DNA of 29,697 bases from Chloroflexota bacterium (GCA_002696685.1 NZSI01000047.1:20265-49961); one strand, 5' to 3'. Shown: positions 17,354-25,319, counted from the stretch's first letter. Notes: a model not told the origin generated them from the letters alone. A program made the numbers and translations.

Positions 17354-18712
17354 ATGGCCTCTTTAGAAGAAATGTTGGATCAGATAGATGCGCTTGAGGA
17401 AGAACTCATAATACTGGAACAAGAACTTGTCCGTATTCCCTCCGTCAATACAGGATCCATGCCTACCGGAAATGAGACACCTGTTTGCGATTTCATTAGA
17501 AAATGGTTTTTAAATGATGGCATTGAATCAGACGTCTTGTTTAGAGATCCTAACAGAGGCAACATAATCTCCAGGCTTGAAGGAACCAGTGGAAAGACTG
17601 GTTTAATTTTCATGTCCCATACGGATGTTGTCCCTGTTGAAGATGAAAACAAATGGACTTACCCACCTTTTAGCGCTGAAATACACAATGGACGTATTTA
17701 TGGGCGTGGAGCCTCCGATTGTAAGGGATTACTTACAGCTCAAATGATGGCAATGAGGGTCTTAAAGAAAAACAACGTCAGTCTCAAAGACAGTTTGGTT
17801 TTAATCTCAGGTGCTGATGAGGAACACGGAGGAAGATACGGGTTTGGCTGGCTGGCTGAAAAACATCCTGAAGTGCTGGATGCTCCCTTTGCAGTAAACG
17901 AAGGAGGTGGAACTCCGATAGAGGCAGCTGGATCCTTGACATACGTCCTCGGCGTTGGAGAAAAGGGTAGATTACAGGTGGAGATAGATATCAAGGGAAC
18001 AAGCTCACATGCTTCCGTTCCGTGGCAAGGCACTAATGCCTTGTATCGACTTCAAAAACTTTTACAGAGACTGGAAGAGTACGAGCCGGAAAGAGATACG
18101 AGTACTAGTTTGTTTGGATATCTCTCTACTTTTGCCATAGAGCACAAACCTTCAGCTGACAATGTAGACGAAATTATTCTTGAACAAGAAAAAAAGAACC
18201 CCCGATTTGCATCAATGCTTAAAGCACTATCTAGAATGACAATAACTCCTACCATGATTAATGGTGGTATCAAATCTAACAGTGTCCCTGAGGACATTCA
18301 TCTCACATGTGATGTCCGAACATTACCAAATCAAAGTGAAGATTATCTGCGGCAAGAGCTGGATAAGCTGATTGATGGTATCCCTGGGATCGAATATGAA
18401 ATCGACTACATGGCTGAACCAAACTCATCTGAATTTGAAACTGAACTTATGGCAAGTCTAAAAATAGCCACTCAAAAGGCGTTAGACAGGGATGATATTC
18501 AATTTGTGCCAGCTATTAGCACAGGGTTTACAGATTCAAGATTCACACGCCCACTTGGTGTTACAACATATGGCTTTTCTGGATCACACCCCGAAGATGA
18601 CCCAATGCTGAGCAGAGCTCATGGAACCGATGAATCAATTGGGATTAAAAGCCTGGTCAGTGGAGCAAAAATTATGCTGCATCTAGCTTACGATCTTTTG
18701 GCCGTTAAATAA
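17354..18712 (+). CDS. M20/M25/M40 family metallopeptidase (ArgE/DapE-like)
   Basis: A zinc-dependent amidohydrolase or dipeptidase of 452 aa. Metal-ligand positions are visible: H89 and the supporting D91 in FMSHTDVVPVED, D122 in GRGASDCKGLL, the general-base pair E156-E157 in SGADEEHGG, a glutamate ligand region in FAVNEGGG, and H423 in RAHGTDESI. The dimerisation domain inserted around residues 205-320 includes SSHASVPWQGTNALYRL. The substrate cannot be told apart among peptides, N-acyl amino acids and carbamoyl compounds. The start ATG 17354 has GGAAGGA upstream. No signal peptide is seen. It ends 4 bases from a convergent gene on the opposite strand, with no terminator hairpin between. 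Confidence 0.9.
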   Translation: MASLEEMLDQIDALEEELIILEQELVRIPSVNTGSMPTGNETPVCDFIRKWFLNDGIESDVLFRDPNRGNIISRLEGTSGKTGLIFMSHTDVVPVEDENKWTYPPFSAEIHNGRIYGRGASDCKGLLTAQMMAMRVLKKNNVSLKDSLVLISGADEEHGGRYGFGWLAEKHPEVLDAPFAVNEGGGTPIEAAGSLTYVLGVGEKGRLQVEIDIKGTSSHASVPWQGTNALYRLQKLLQRLEEYEPERDTSTSLFGYLSTFAIEHKPSADNVDEIILEQEKKNPRFASMLKALSRMTITPTMINGGIKSNSVPEDIHLTCDVRTLPNQSEDYLRQELDKLIDGIPGIEYEIDYMAEPNSSEFETELMASLKIATQKALDRDDIQFVPAISTGFTDSRFTRPLGVTTYGFSGSHPEDDPMLSRAHGTDESIGIKSLVSGAKIMLHLAYDLLAVK

Positions 18713-18716
18713 GAAA

Positions 18717-19850
18717 TCATACGGAAAAATATTCTCCTTTTTCAACCAGAAGTTTCCTGTTCAGTACAGCTCCCAGACCAAGGCCTTTGGGCAAATAGAT
18801 GTTCCCGTCCCTGATAACCTCAGCAGGCTCTATAACCTCAGATCGCCAGTCCGCTTCGAACACTGCATGTTCTAAAGCCATCGAACATTCAACAGCAGCA
18901 GCAGAGTGAGCTGAAGCGAGTAAAGAAATTGGTCCTGATGGACTGTGCAATGAAACCCTCCCTCCCATAGAGAGTGCCGACCGACCGATTTTGACGCTTT
19001 CGGAAACTCCGCCACAATATTTTATATCTGGCATTACTATCTCCACAGATCCACTAGACAAAAGCGCATCAAAGAAAAATTTCCCATATCCTGATTCTCC
19101 ACCCGCAACCGCCATCGATACCTGTTTTACTACATCAGCAAGTAAACAGGAGTGGTCATTAGGTGAAAGGGGCTCCTCAAACCATCCAATTGAGACAGAT
19201 TCAAGTTTTTCAGCGACATGACGAGCAGTTTCAGCAGTAAACCTACTATGACAATCTACCAATACGGTGATGCCCTCGCCAACAGCCCTCCGAATAGAGT
19301 TCACTCTTTCAATGCCCATTTCCGCCGCTTTCAATATCTCCCCTGGGGAATCATTTGGATTAACTTCATCAAATGGAGCACACTTGATGATAGAAAATTT
19401 TCCCTTAACAGCCTCTTCAGCTGCTGCTGCAAAGTCGTGTGGAGTTCTGTCCGTGGATAGTAATGCTCGATTGATATTTGCATACACTGGAATCTTCTCA
19501 ACTCCGCTTCCACCAAATATCTCATTTAATGGTATCCCTTTGTCCATGGCCGAAAGTTGAGTGATAGCTGTTCTGATAGCACTTATAGCAGCTGATTCAA
19601 TTGATCTCCCATCCAAAATATGATCAATATTGAGAATGGACTCAACATCGGATTCATCGACAACTAATTTTTCCGCCAGGCAGACAATCATCTGATTTAT
19701 TAATTTTGCCACCTCTGCTGATGAAGTCCCTTTTGTAAACTCCACAACCGTTTCCAGTCCGTTCGAATTCACAACTTCGGCAAAATACCAAGTCGTTTTA
19801 GGGGTAACTTCCACTTTTACAAACCTAACCTGATCTATCTGAATATTCAT
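18717..19850 (-). CDS. Enolase-superfamily enzyme (mandelate racemase/muconate lactonizing type)
   Basis: A 377-aa (beta/alpha)8-barrel enzyme that would abstract the alpha-proton of a carboxylate. Metal ligands fit D199 (VLVDCHSRF), E225 or E226 (IGWFEEPLSPND) and E252 (AVAGGESGYG). The Asp-His dyad fits D275 (VMPDIKYCGG) and H302 (SLHSPSGPISLL). The usual KxK on the second strand reads KFSIIKCAPFD, so one of the two Lys is replaced (K156 with Ala two residues later, or Ile two before). The HxPSGP motif recalls sugar-acid dehydratases, but the substrate is unknown. It is 6 bp after the LLM oxidoreductase gene, so the two are almost surely co-transcribed. Many enolase paralogues are known in SAR202 bacteria. 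Confidence 0.88.
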   Translation of the reverse strand: MNIQIDQVRFVKVEVTPKTTWYFAEVVNSNGLETVVEFTKGTSSAEVAKLINQMIVCLAEKLVVDESDVESILNIDHILDGRSIESAAISAIRTAITQLSAMDKGIPLNEIFGGSGVEKIPVYANINRALLSTDRTPHDFAAAAEEAVKGKFSIIKCAPFDEVNPNDSPGEILKAAEMGIERVNSIRRAVGEGITVLVDCHSRFTAETARHVAEKLESVSIGWFEEPLSPNDHSCLLADVVKQVSMAVAGGESGYGKFFFDALLSSGSVEIVMPDIKYCGGVSESVKIGRSALSMGGRVSLHSPSGPISLLASAHSAAAVECSMALEHAVFEADWRSEVIEPAEVIRDGNIYLPKGLGLGAVLNRKLLVEKGEYFSV

Positions 19851-19856
19851 ATATAT

Positions 19857-20828
19857 TTAAGAATCCACTTCTTTGCAGTAGTCAGACACAAATCTCATAC
19901 TGCGCGCAATTGATGCATGTTTTCCTGGATCAAACACAACCGTAACTAAAATTTCACTAACGCCGGATGCAAACAAAAAATCTAGCTCTTGGGAGGCTTG
20001 ATGTTCAGTCCCACAAATTAAGATTGAATCTATCATCTCATCCGTCCAACCTGATTTAGCTGAATTCGAGAATCCCGCTCTTGCGAACATGTCTGAATAA
20101 AACGGGATAGTCGGAAAATATCCCAATCTAGATCGAACTCCCCTCTTTCCTTCGCATATATCATCCGTTATGCAGAGTGCAGCATGCAAAATCAGAGAAG
20201 GAGTGGTTCTCTGCACCGCATGAGAACTCTCTTGAAGAATAGTTAATGCTTCACCTGTAGCATAAGAATGGGGAGTTACCCAACTAATAGCACCGTCGGC
20301 AACTTTACCCGCCATTTCATAGGACTTAGGACCAAGTGCCGAAGACATAACAGGTACGTCATCAGAAATACCAGGAAGTTCTGAACAAGCAGTGTAACAA
20401 CTACCCTTAAAGGAAACACTACCACTGTGAAGAAGAGTTCTTACAATATGTATATATTCACTGATATGAGTCAGGGGGCTGTGAAATTTTACTCCAAAAG
20501 TACGTTCAACCGTACTATTTATCCCACTACCAACTCCTAGGCGGAATCTCCCTGGGGCTATCGAAGAAATCGTAGAAACTTGTTCAGCCGTTGTCACAGG
20601 ATGACGTGACCATATCCTCATTATTGAGGTTCCGAGTAAAATCTTGTCTGTCCTAGCAGCGGCAGCGGCCAACACAGATAAAGAATCTCCTGAGCCTCCT
20701 CCGGAAGTCAGCCAAACCGCTGGGATACCCTCTTGCTCTGCCTCAACTATGCTGTCCACTACATACTTAGGGCTGGGTCCAGATATCGCGACACCTACTA
20801 TATTCGTTGAGAGTTTTCTGTCACGCAT
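19857..20828 (-). CDS. LLM-class flavin/F420-dependent oxidoreductase
   Basis: A luciferase-like monooxygenase-fold enzyme of 323 aa. The N-terminal VGVAISGPSPKYVVDSIVEA, then IPAVWLTSGGGSGDSL, TDKILLGTSIMRIWSRHPVT and GRFRLGVGSGI, match the bacterial luciferase (LLM) barrel outline. The family uses FMN or F420; which one applies here cannot be read. The start ATG 20828 has GAGGTT about 6 bases upstream. It is first in a two-gene unit with the enolase-family gene. The LLM-enolase pairing suggests oxidative breakdown of organic substrates, as proposed for SAR202, but no specific substrate can be named. The 247 bp upstream is AT-rich and shared with the divergent PAC2 gene. Confidence 0.9.
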   Translation of the reverse strand: MRDRKLSTNIVGVAISGPSPKYVVDSIVEAEQEGIPAVWLTSGGGSGDSLSVLAAAAARTDKILLGTSIMRIWSRHPVTTAEQVSTISSIAPGRFRLGVGSGINSTVERTFGVKFHSPLTHISEYIHIVRTLLHSGSVSFKGSCYTACSELPGISDDVPVMSSALGPKSYEMAGKVADGAISWVTPHSYATGEALTILQESSHAVQRTTPSLILHAALCITDDICEGKRGVRSRLGYFPTIPFYSDMFARAGFSNSAKSGWTDEMIDSILICGTEHQASQELDFLFASGVSEILVTVVFDPGKHASIARSMRFVSDYCKEVDS

Positions 20829-21015
20829 TTATGAACCTCATATGTAGACTTGGCGATATATAGAAACCGAAAATATAACGTTTTAAAAGGTCATCTAAAA
20901 AATTTATTCTGTTCCCGTTACATTTAATATAACCAGTCATAATTAAAAACCAAATTATTTAAATTATATAAGTCCAAGTAAAAACCACAATATAAGTGGA
21001 TTTAGCAGACATTTA

Positions 21016-21044
21016 TTGGCATATGTAGGGCAAAATGATACACT
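21016..21044 (+). promoter_or_regulatory. Candidate sigma-70 promoter of the PAC2 gene
   Basis: TTGGCA (21016-21021; 5 of 6 consensus) and TACACT (21039-21044; 4 of 6) are separated by 17 bp. Transcription would start about 25 bases before the ATG at 21076, leaving room for the GGAG ribosome site. The rest of the divergent gap (20829-21015) is very AT-rich with no further structure that I can name. Confidence 0.5.
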
Positions 21045-21075
21045 CAGTCGAAATTAGGACTGTATGGAGCTTTGA

Positions 21076-21960
21076 ATGAACGGCTTGATCGTCCACGACA
21101 TCCCAGAAGTTAAACATTCGACTATGATACTGGCCTTTGCAGGTTGGCCCGATGCAGCGGAAGCCGCCACACGGGCTATCAGGTATATGGTCAGAAAGTT
21201 ACCCACCAAAAAGATTATGGAAATTGATCCGGAATATTACTATGACTTCACAGTGAATAGGCCGCAAACGAGGGTGAACCGCCGCAAAGAAAGAATAATA
21301 AAATGGCCATCAAATGAGTTTTACAGTTACATACCAGAGGATGACCCAGAAAACGCGATCCTCCTCTACGTAGGAACAGAACCAAATCTGAAATGGAGAA
21401 CATTCTCTGACACCGTATTAGAAGCGGCGAATAAAGTAGGGGTCAACTTAGTTGTATCCTTAGGCGCTTTGCTAGACGCAGTTCCTCACACGCGTGAAGT
21501 TAGAATCACTGGTCGTGCAAGCAATAAAGAACTCAGTAAAAAAGCCCAATGGCTTGGTATAAAAAATTCGGGTTACCAAGGCCCGACAGGGATACATTCT
21601 GCTTTTGCAGACGAATGCAACAAACGAGAAATACCTCACGCTAACATATGGGGCCACTGTCCCCATTACGTGCAAACAACACCCAATCCAGTAGCAAGCT
21701 ATGCTCTTATTGAGAGACTTAAGGTCTTGGTTGATGTTGACATTGATATGAGCGAACTTGGGTTAGCAGGGGAGGCTTTCCAAGAAGAAGTCACCAAGGC
21801 CATATCTAACCAACCAGAAGTCAAATCGTACGTAACTAAGTTAGAAAATCAATATGATGAATCTGTAGGCAAGCCAGACGATATGCCAACAGGTACCGAC
21901 ATGGTTCATGAGATCGAGGAATTCCTACGCAGCCAAAGTAGCGGCCCAGAAGGCTTGTAG
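21076..21960 (+). CDS. PAC2 family protein
   Basis: A 294-aa cytosolic protein of the PAC2 (proteasome assembly chaperone 2-like) superfamily. The family signature is visible early: ILAFAGWPDAAEAATRAI, then EIDPEYYYDFTVNRPQTRV and a WP shortly after. The later GALLDAVPHTREVRITG, with NSGYQGPTGIHSAFADEC and ANIWGHCPHYVQTTPNPVAS, is typical of bacterial PAC2 proteins. These are common in actinobacteria and have no settled function; a link to proteasomes is not supported by anything in this window. The start ATG has GGAG 7 bases upstream. The acidic C-terminal tail is probably flexible. Confidence 0.88.
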   Translation: MNGLIVHDIPEVKHSTMILAFAGWPDAAEAATRAIRYMVRKLPTKKIMEIDPEYYYDFTVNRPQTRVNRRKERIIKWPSNEFYSYIPEDDPENAILLYVGTEPNLKWRTFSDTVLEAANKVGVNLVVSLGALLDAVPHTREVRITGRASNKELSKKAQWLGIKNSGYQGPTGIHSAFADECNKREIPHANIWGHCPHYVQTTPNPVASYALIERLKVLVDVDIDMSELGLAGEAFQEEVTKAISNQPEVKSYVTKLENQYDESVGKPDDMPTGTDMVHEIEEFLRSQSSGPEGL

Positions 21961-22035
21961 TTTTACAACCCGATAAATTACAGATCCAGCCAAAGGCAAG
22001 ACTCCAAGTTTAAAGGTTTAAAACGGTTGTGAGAG

Positions 22036-22383
22036 TTGTCAGTATTAGAAATTAACCCCTCATACTACAGAAAACTGTTTGCTCAATGGACCTCTAACCA
22101 TCCGTCTCTCCCTGAATTCCCTGAAGATCAAAAGCAGCGTCTCGTAGCACTTCATTTTGTCATGATGGCCTTTGAAGAAGGAGCCGACTACAGTGAAGAA
22201 GATTTAAATCAAGGGATCAAAGACAGAAATTTGTTTGCAACAGACCATGTTCAGATCAGGTTGAGTCTAATAAACAATGGATTTCTCATACAAATAAAGG
22301 GAAGTCGCACTGACTCGTATAGACCTTCCCGCTTATACCTCAATAAAGCGAATTGGGACCCCTCGATCCCTGGGATTTCTTAA
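22036..22383 (+). CDS. DUF2087 domain protein
   Basis: A 115-aa protein whose core resembles DUF2087. It runs PEDQKQRLVALHFVMMAFEE, then G.DYSEEDLNQGIKD and DHVQIRLSLINNGFLIQ, the usual winged-helix-like outline with a helix, an 'E.E.N..I.' helix and a 'D....R..L...G.L' helix. DUF2087 is often fused to or near transcription regulators, so nucleic-acid binding is plausible but unproven. The TTG start at 22036 is forced by an in-frame TGA just upstream (22030). The stop is 4 bases before the next start, so it is co-translated with the alpha/beta hydrolase. Confidence 0.72.
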   Translation: MSVLEINPSYYRKLFAQWTSNHPSLPEFPEDQKQRLVALHFVMMAFEEGADYSEEDLNQGIKDRNLFATDHVQIRLSLINNGFLIQIKGSRTDSYRPSRLYLNKANWDPSIPGIS

Positions 22384-22387
22384 GTCT

Positions 22388-23284
22388 TTGGCAAACATTA
22401 AATATCCTTTAGAAAACAAAATAGACATAGGAAACCTAGAACTAAGCTACCGCCAGTGGAAACCGGCCGGCAGGGCAGTCCTCCTTCTTCATGGTTTGGC
22501 ATCCAACGCAAGGATATGGGACCTGCTAGCTCCCATTTTAAGCAAAAACTCCACCATTATTGCTCTAGACCAAAGGGGCCATGGAAAGTCAGACAAACCT
22601 GACTCTGGATATGATTTTTCTACAGTTACAGATGACGTAGTCGCCTTCATGAATGCTCTTGGGATTAGCAATCCTATAGTCGTAGGGCACTCTTGGGGAG
22701 GAAGCGTTGCACTATGCTTAGCTGCTAAATACCCAGACCTTATCTCGGGGCTTTGCTTCATAGACGGGGGACTCATAGAAATCTCAAGAATGCCAGGCAA
22801 CAGTTTGGAGAAAGCATTAATTAATATGGCCCCGCCTCGATGGGAGGGGGTTTCCGCTTCAGATGTTAGAGAACGTCTAAAGAGACGGAATTGGGGCGAC
22901 CAAGACCAGACATCAAAAGCAGCAAATCTTGAGGAAATCGTCATGGCCAATTTGCTGGAGCATAGTGACGGAACCATAAGTGCCAGACTTTCTAGAAAAA
23001 ACCACCTGGAAGTAGTAAAGGCTTTTTGGAATCACAAACCCTCACAACTCTTTGAACTCATCAAATGCCCAACATTGATCCTGTCAGCCCGAATGGGACT
23101 GGATAAAACAGATAGACAAGTTCTTAAAGAGGAACTAGTCCGTGAAGCCTCCCAAAAAATACCTCTAAGTAAAGCCATGTGGTTAGAGGATAGTATCCAC
23201 GACGTGCCTATTCAAAGACCTGAATTGGTAGCGTCCATCCTGATGAACAATATTGAAACCGGGTTTTTTGATGAATCAAACTAA
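22388..23284 (+). CDS. Alpha/beta hydrolase
   Basis: A 298-aa alpha/beta-hydrolase-fold enzyme. The oxyanion-hole HGLASNARIWD (H35-G36), the DQRGHGKSDKPD segment, and the nucleophile elbow GHSWGGS (Ser102) are clear. The catalytic His is likely in EDSIHDVPIQRPE near the C-terminus, with an Asp in the GLDKTD loop. The layout is typical of small ester, lactone or C-C bond hydrolases; the substrate cannot be told. The start is TTG at 22388, 4 bases after the DUF2087 stop. No signal peptide. Its stop overlaps the stop of the convergent 88-aa gene (bases CTAA). Confidence 0.9.
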   Translation: MANIKYPLENKIDIGNLELSYRQWKPAGRAVLLLHGLASNARIWDLLAPILSKNSTIIALDQRGHGKSDKPDSGYDFSTVTDDVVAFMNALGISNPIVVGHSWGGSVALCLAAKYPDLISGLCFIDGGLIEISRMPGNSLEKALINMAPPRWEGVSASDVRERLKRRNWGDQDQTSKAANLEEIVMANLLEHSDGTISARLSRKNHLEVVKAFWNHKPSQLFELIKCPTLILSARMGLDKTDRQVLKEELVREASQKIPLSKAMWLEDSIHDVPIQRPELVASILMNNIETGFFDESN

Positions 23285-23547
23285 GATATGCCTGTAACCA
23301 CCGGCTTTCCTAAAAAATAGTACGGGACATTCCAGATTCCTAAAATACCCAAATCTACAACCGCTTTATTCGCGTACAACTTTTTAACTATCCCTGATGC
23401 CCCAGTGCTAGGGCCTCCACTCACATTTCCCATATAGAGAACCTTTTGGCCGGTCCCAACACCTCTTGAGTTGATCACTGCTTCACATGGAGAACTTTGA
23501 TCAATTTCTACAGGCAGTTTAAGCTGTATCGAATTTGTATTTTTCAA
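23281..23547 (-). CDS. 88-aa conserved-looking unknown protein under a LexA-box-like operator
   Basis: I do not recognise a named family. The core GQKVLYMGNVSGGPSTGASG, then IVKKLYANKAVVDLG and IWNVPYYFLGKP, looks like a small all-beta SH3/KOW-like barrel: G-rich turns, alternating hydrophobics, and basic residues in the middle. Such folds often bind nucleic acid or partner proteins, but this is inference. It starts with TTG 23547 preceded by GAGAAAG, and has a near-consensus promoter 35 bases upstream that contains a palindrome. The stop overlaps that of the alpha/beta hydrolase on the other strand. Evidence that the gene is real: promoter, ribosome site and a protein with coherent composition. 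Confidence 0.65.
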   Translation of the reverse strand: MKNTNSIQLKLPVEIDQSSPCEAVINSRGVGTGQKVLYMGNVSGGPSTGASGIVKKLYANKAVVDLGILGIWNVPYYFLGKPVVTGIS

Positions 23548-23588
23548 AATATTACTTTCTCAAGTCTTTGATAAACCGTGTTTAGAAC

Positions 23589-23617
23589 ATTTTAGAACAG
23601 AACAATTGTTCTGTCAA
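23589..23617 (-). promoter_or_regulatory. Near-consensus promoter with GAAC-N4-GTTC palindrome in its spacer
   Basis: On the minus strand, TTGACA (23617-23612, perfect), a 17-bp spacer and TAAAAT (23594-23589, 5 of 6) form a strong sigma-70 promoter. It would start transcription about 35 bases before the TTG of the 88-aa gene. The perfect 18-bp palindrome ACAGAACAATTGTTCTGT (23597-23614) covers the spacer and the end of the -35 box. It contains GAAC-AATT-GTTC, the pattern of the Gram-positive-type LexA (DinR) box. Two further direct copies of TTTAGAACA (23581-23589, 23591-23599) overlap the -10 region. A repressor bound here would block RNA polymerase. Confidence 0.65.
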
Positions 23618-23656
23618 CTCGTGTATGTCAGTTTAAGTGTGCACACCTCCCTTTTC

Positions 23657-23676
23657 TTCGAATGCTACAATTCGAA
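23657..23676. repeat. Inverted repeat TTCGAAT-N6-ATTCGAA upstream of the SDR gene
   Basis: A perfect 7-bp inverted repeat with a 6-base spacer lies about 50 bp before the SDR start, in the gap shared with the 88-aa gene. It is placed like an operator. It has no T-run and is unlikely to be a terminator. Confidence 0.4.
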
Positions 23677-23724
23677 CAGGTAGGAGCCAATGAGAGCACA
23701 ACTTTAGGAAATTAAACCAATAAA

Positions 23725-24480
23725 ATGAGTAGTCGACTAAAAAATAAAGTGGCCATAATAACTGGCGCAGCCAAAGGGCAAGGAGAGTTTGAAGCCCGAC
23801 TTTTCGCTAATGAGGGGGCCACTGTAGTTCTTTGCGATATTGATGTCGAGGCCTGTGGTAGGACTGCTGAAGAGATCTCTTCTTCTGGAGGAAGTGCTGT
23901 CGTTATGACCTTGGATGTCACAAAAGAATCTCACTGGATAGGGGCAATAGAACAAACATTAGAATTTTTTGGAAAAATCGATATTCTTGTTAATAACGCA
24001 GGTATATACAGTCGTGTCCCGATTGAAAATACCTCAGTTGAGGAATTTGATCGCATCTTGGAAGTCAACCTGCGCGGAGTTTTCTTAGGAACGAAGCATA
24101 TAATTCCAGCTATGAGAGCATCCGGAGGAGGATCTATCATCAACATATCTTCCACGGCTGGGATTGTGGGTAATGTGGGTAGCGGTGCATATGGAGCTTC
24201 TAAGGGTGGTGTCAGGTCTTTTACAAAATACACGGCTATTCAGCATGCACCTGATGGAATAAGAGCCAACTCCGTACATCCTGGGCCAATCGATACTGAC
24301 ATGATATCTGACAATCTTTCCACCGTTGAGGGAAGAAAATCTACTGAATCTCGAATACCGATGGGCCGAGTGGGAAGCATTGAGGACGTCGCCATGGGAG
24401 TTTTGTTTTTGGCCACTGATGAATCCTCCTACATGACTGGGTCAGAGCTGGTCATCGACGGAGGGATGACAGCTCAATAG
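23725..24480 (+). CDS. Short-chain dehydrogenase/reductase (SDR)
   Basis: A classical SDR oxidoreductase of 251 aa. The cofactor motif TGAAKGQG (13-20) is followed by Asp in LCDID (about 38), which favours NAD(H) over NADP(H). NNAG is at 90-93. The catalytic Ser (S143 in NISSTAG) and YxxxK (Y156, K160) are in place, and the C-terminal YMTGSELVIDGGM is typical. The substrate is unknown; the family covers hydroxysteroids, sugars and 3-oxoacyl compounds. The start ATG 23725 has AGGAAA some distance upstream. It is 17 bp before the trehalose-phosphatase-like gene on the same strand. Confidence 0.92.
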   Translation: MSSRLKNKVAIITGAAKGQGEFEARLFANEGATVVLCDIDVEACGRTAEEISSSGGSAVVMTLDVTKESHWIGAIEQTLEFFGKIDILVNNAGIYSRVPIENTSVEEFDRILEVNLRGVFLGTKHIIPAMRASGGGSIINISSTAGIVGNVGSGAYGASKGGVRSFTKYTAIQHAPDGIRANSVHPGPIDTDMISDNLSTVEGRKSTESRIPMGRVGSIEDVAMGVLFLATDESSYMTGSELVIDGGMTAQ

Positions 24481-24497
24481 ATCATATGTAAATTACG

Positions 24498-25319
24498 TTG
24501 ACTAATACGGCACTTCATTTTCTAGATCACATCGATGCTTGTGAATCCTTAGTAGGCTGTAAAAAACCAGCCTTGATGATCGATTTTGATGGCACACTTT
24601 CAAAGCTGACACCAGATCCATCAGATGCAATCATAGATCCTGTATGTCAAGCTCTTCTCAAAAAACTATGCACAGTTTTACCGGTCATAGCCATTGTTTC
24701 AGGAAGATCCGTTACAGACTTAGAAAGCAAAATTAATCTTAAACGAGTGGAATTATATGGGAATCACGGTGCTGAAAAATTCATTTCAGGAAAACTCATT
24801 GACACCCTCAATGCAGATATAAATTTAGACTACATTCATGAATTATTGAATTTTCTAAAATCAGAAGTGCCCCTTACAGGACTAATTTTTGAGGATAAAG
24901 CTTTTAGTGCCTCTGTCCACTACAGGCTCTCTGATGATCATAATTTAGCCAGAAATGCATTGGCTGAAGCTTTAACACATGCTCCAAATATTAATAAACT
25001 GGAAATTTTTTGGGGTAGAGAGATTCTGGAAATACGTCTCCTCTCCGGAGTTGACAAAGGTTATGCTGTACAAGATGTATTTAAACGGCACCAATCAGAA
25101 TCAATGCTGTTTATAGGAGATGATACTACCGATATAGACGGCATCGCCCAATTAATTAAATTAAGGAATAGCGGAGTAATTAGGGGACTCACTATAGCTG
25201 TGAAATCTAAATCTACCAACCAGCACCTGCTTGAAAAAGCAGACGCATACGTTGAGGACATTGAGGGAGTGCGCCAACTACTCAATTGGGTGCTCAAAAA
25301 TTGGTCCCCCAAAGTTTAA
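24498..25319 (+). CDS. otsB: Trehalose-6-phosphate phosphatase-like HAD hydrolase
   Basis: A HAD-superfamily phosphatase of 273 aa resembling OtsB. The nucleophile motif DFDGTLS (D29, D31), IVSGRSVTDLESK (motif II Ser/Thr region with the cap start), YGNHGAE (the OtsB-typical GNHG), DKGYAV (motif III Lys), and FIGDDTTDIDG (motif IV acidic cluster) are present in order. It would convert trehalose 6-phosphate to trehalose, an osmolyte. No otsA partner is in the window, so a related sugar-phosphate (glucosyl-3-phosphoglycerate) cannot be excluded. The start is TTG 24498 with no clear ribosome site, suggesting coupling to the SDR gene. Confidence 0.88.
   Translation: MTNTALHFLDHIDACESLVGCKKPALMIDFDGTLSKLTPDPSDAIIDPVCQALLKKLCTVLPVIAIVSGRSVTDLESKINLKRVELYGNHGAEKFISGKLIDTLNADINLDYIHELLNFLKSEVPLTGLIFEDKAFSASVHYRLSDDHNLARNALAEALTHAPNINKLEIFWGREILEIRLLSGVDKGYAVQDVFKRHQSESMLFIGDDTTDIDGIAQLIKLRNSGVIRGLTIAVKSKSTNQHLLEKADAYVEDIEGVRQLLNWVLKNWSPKV

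Noticed and set aside
18700..18730. Terminator between the convergent M20 and enolase-family genes
   Set aside because: The genes are 4 bases apart and there is no GC-rich hairpin with a T-run.
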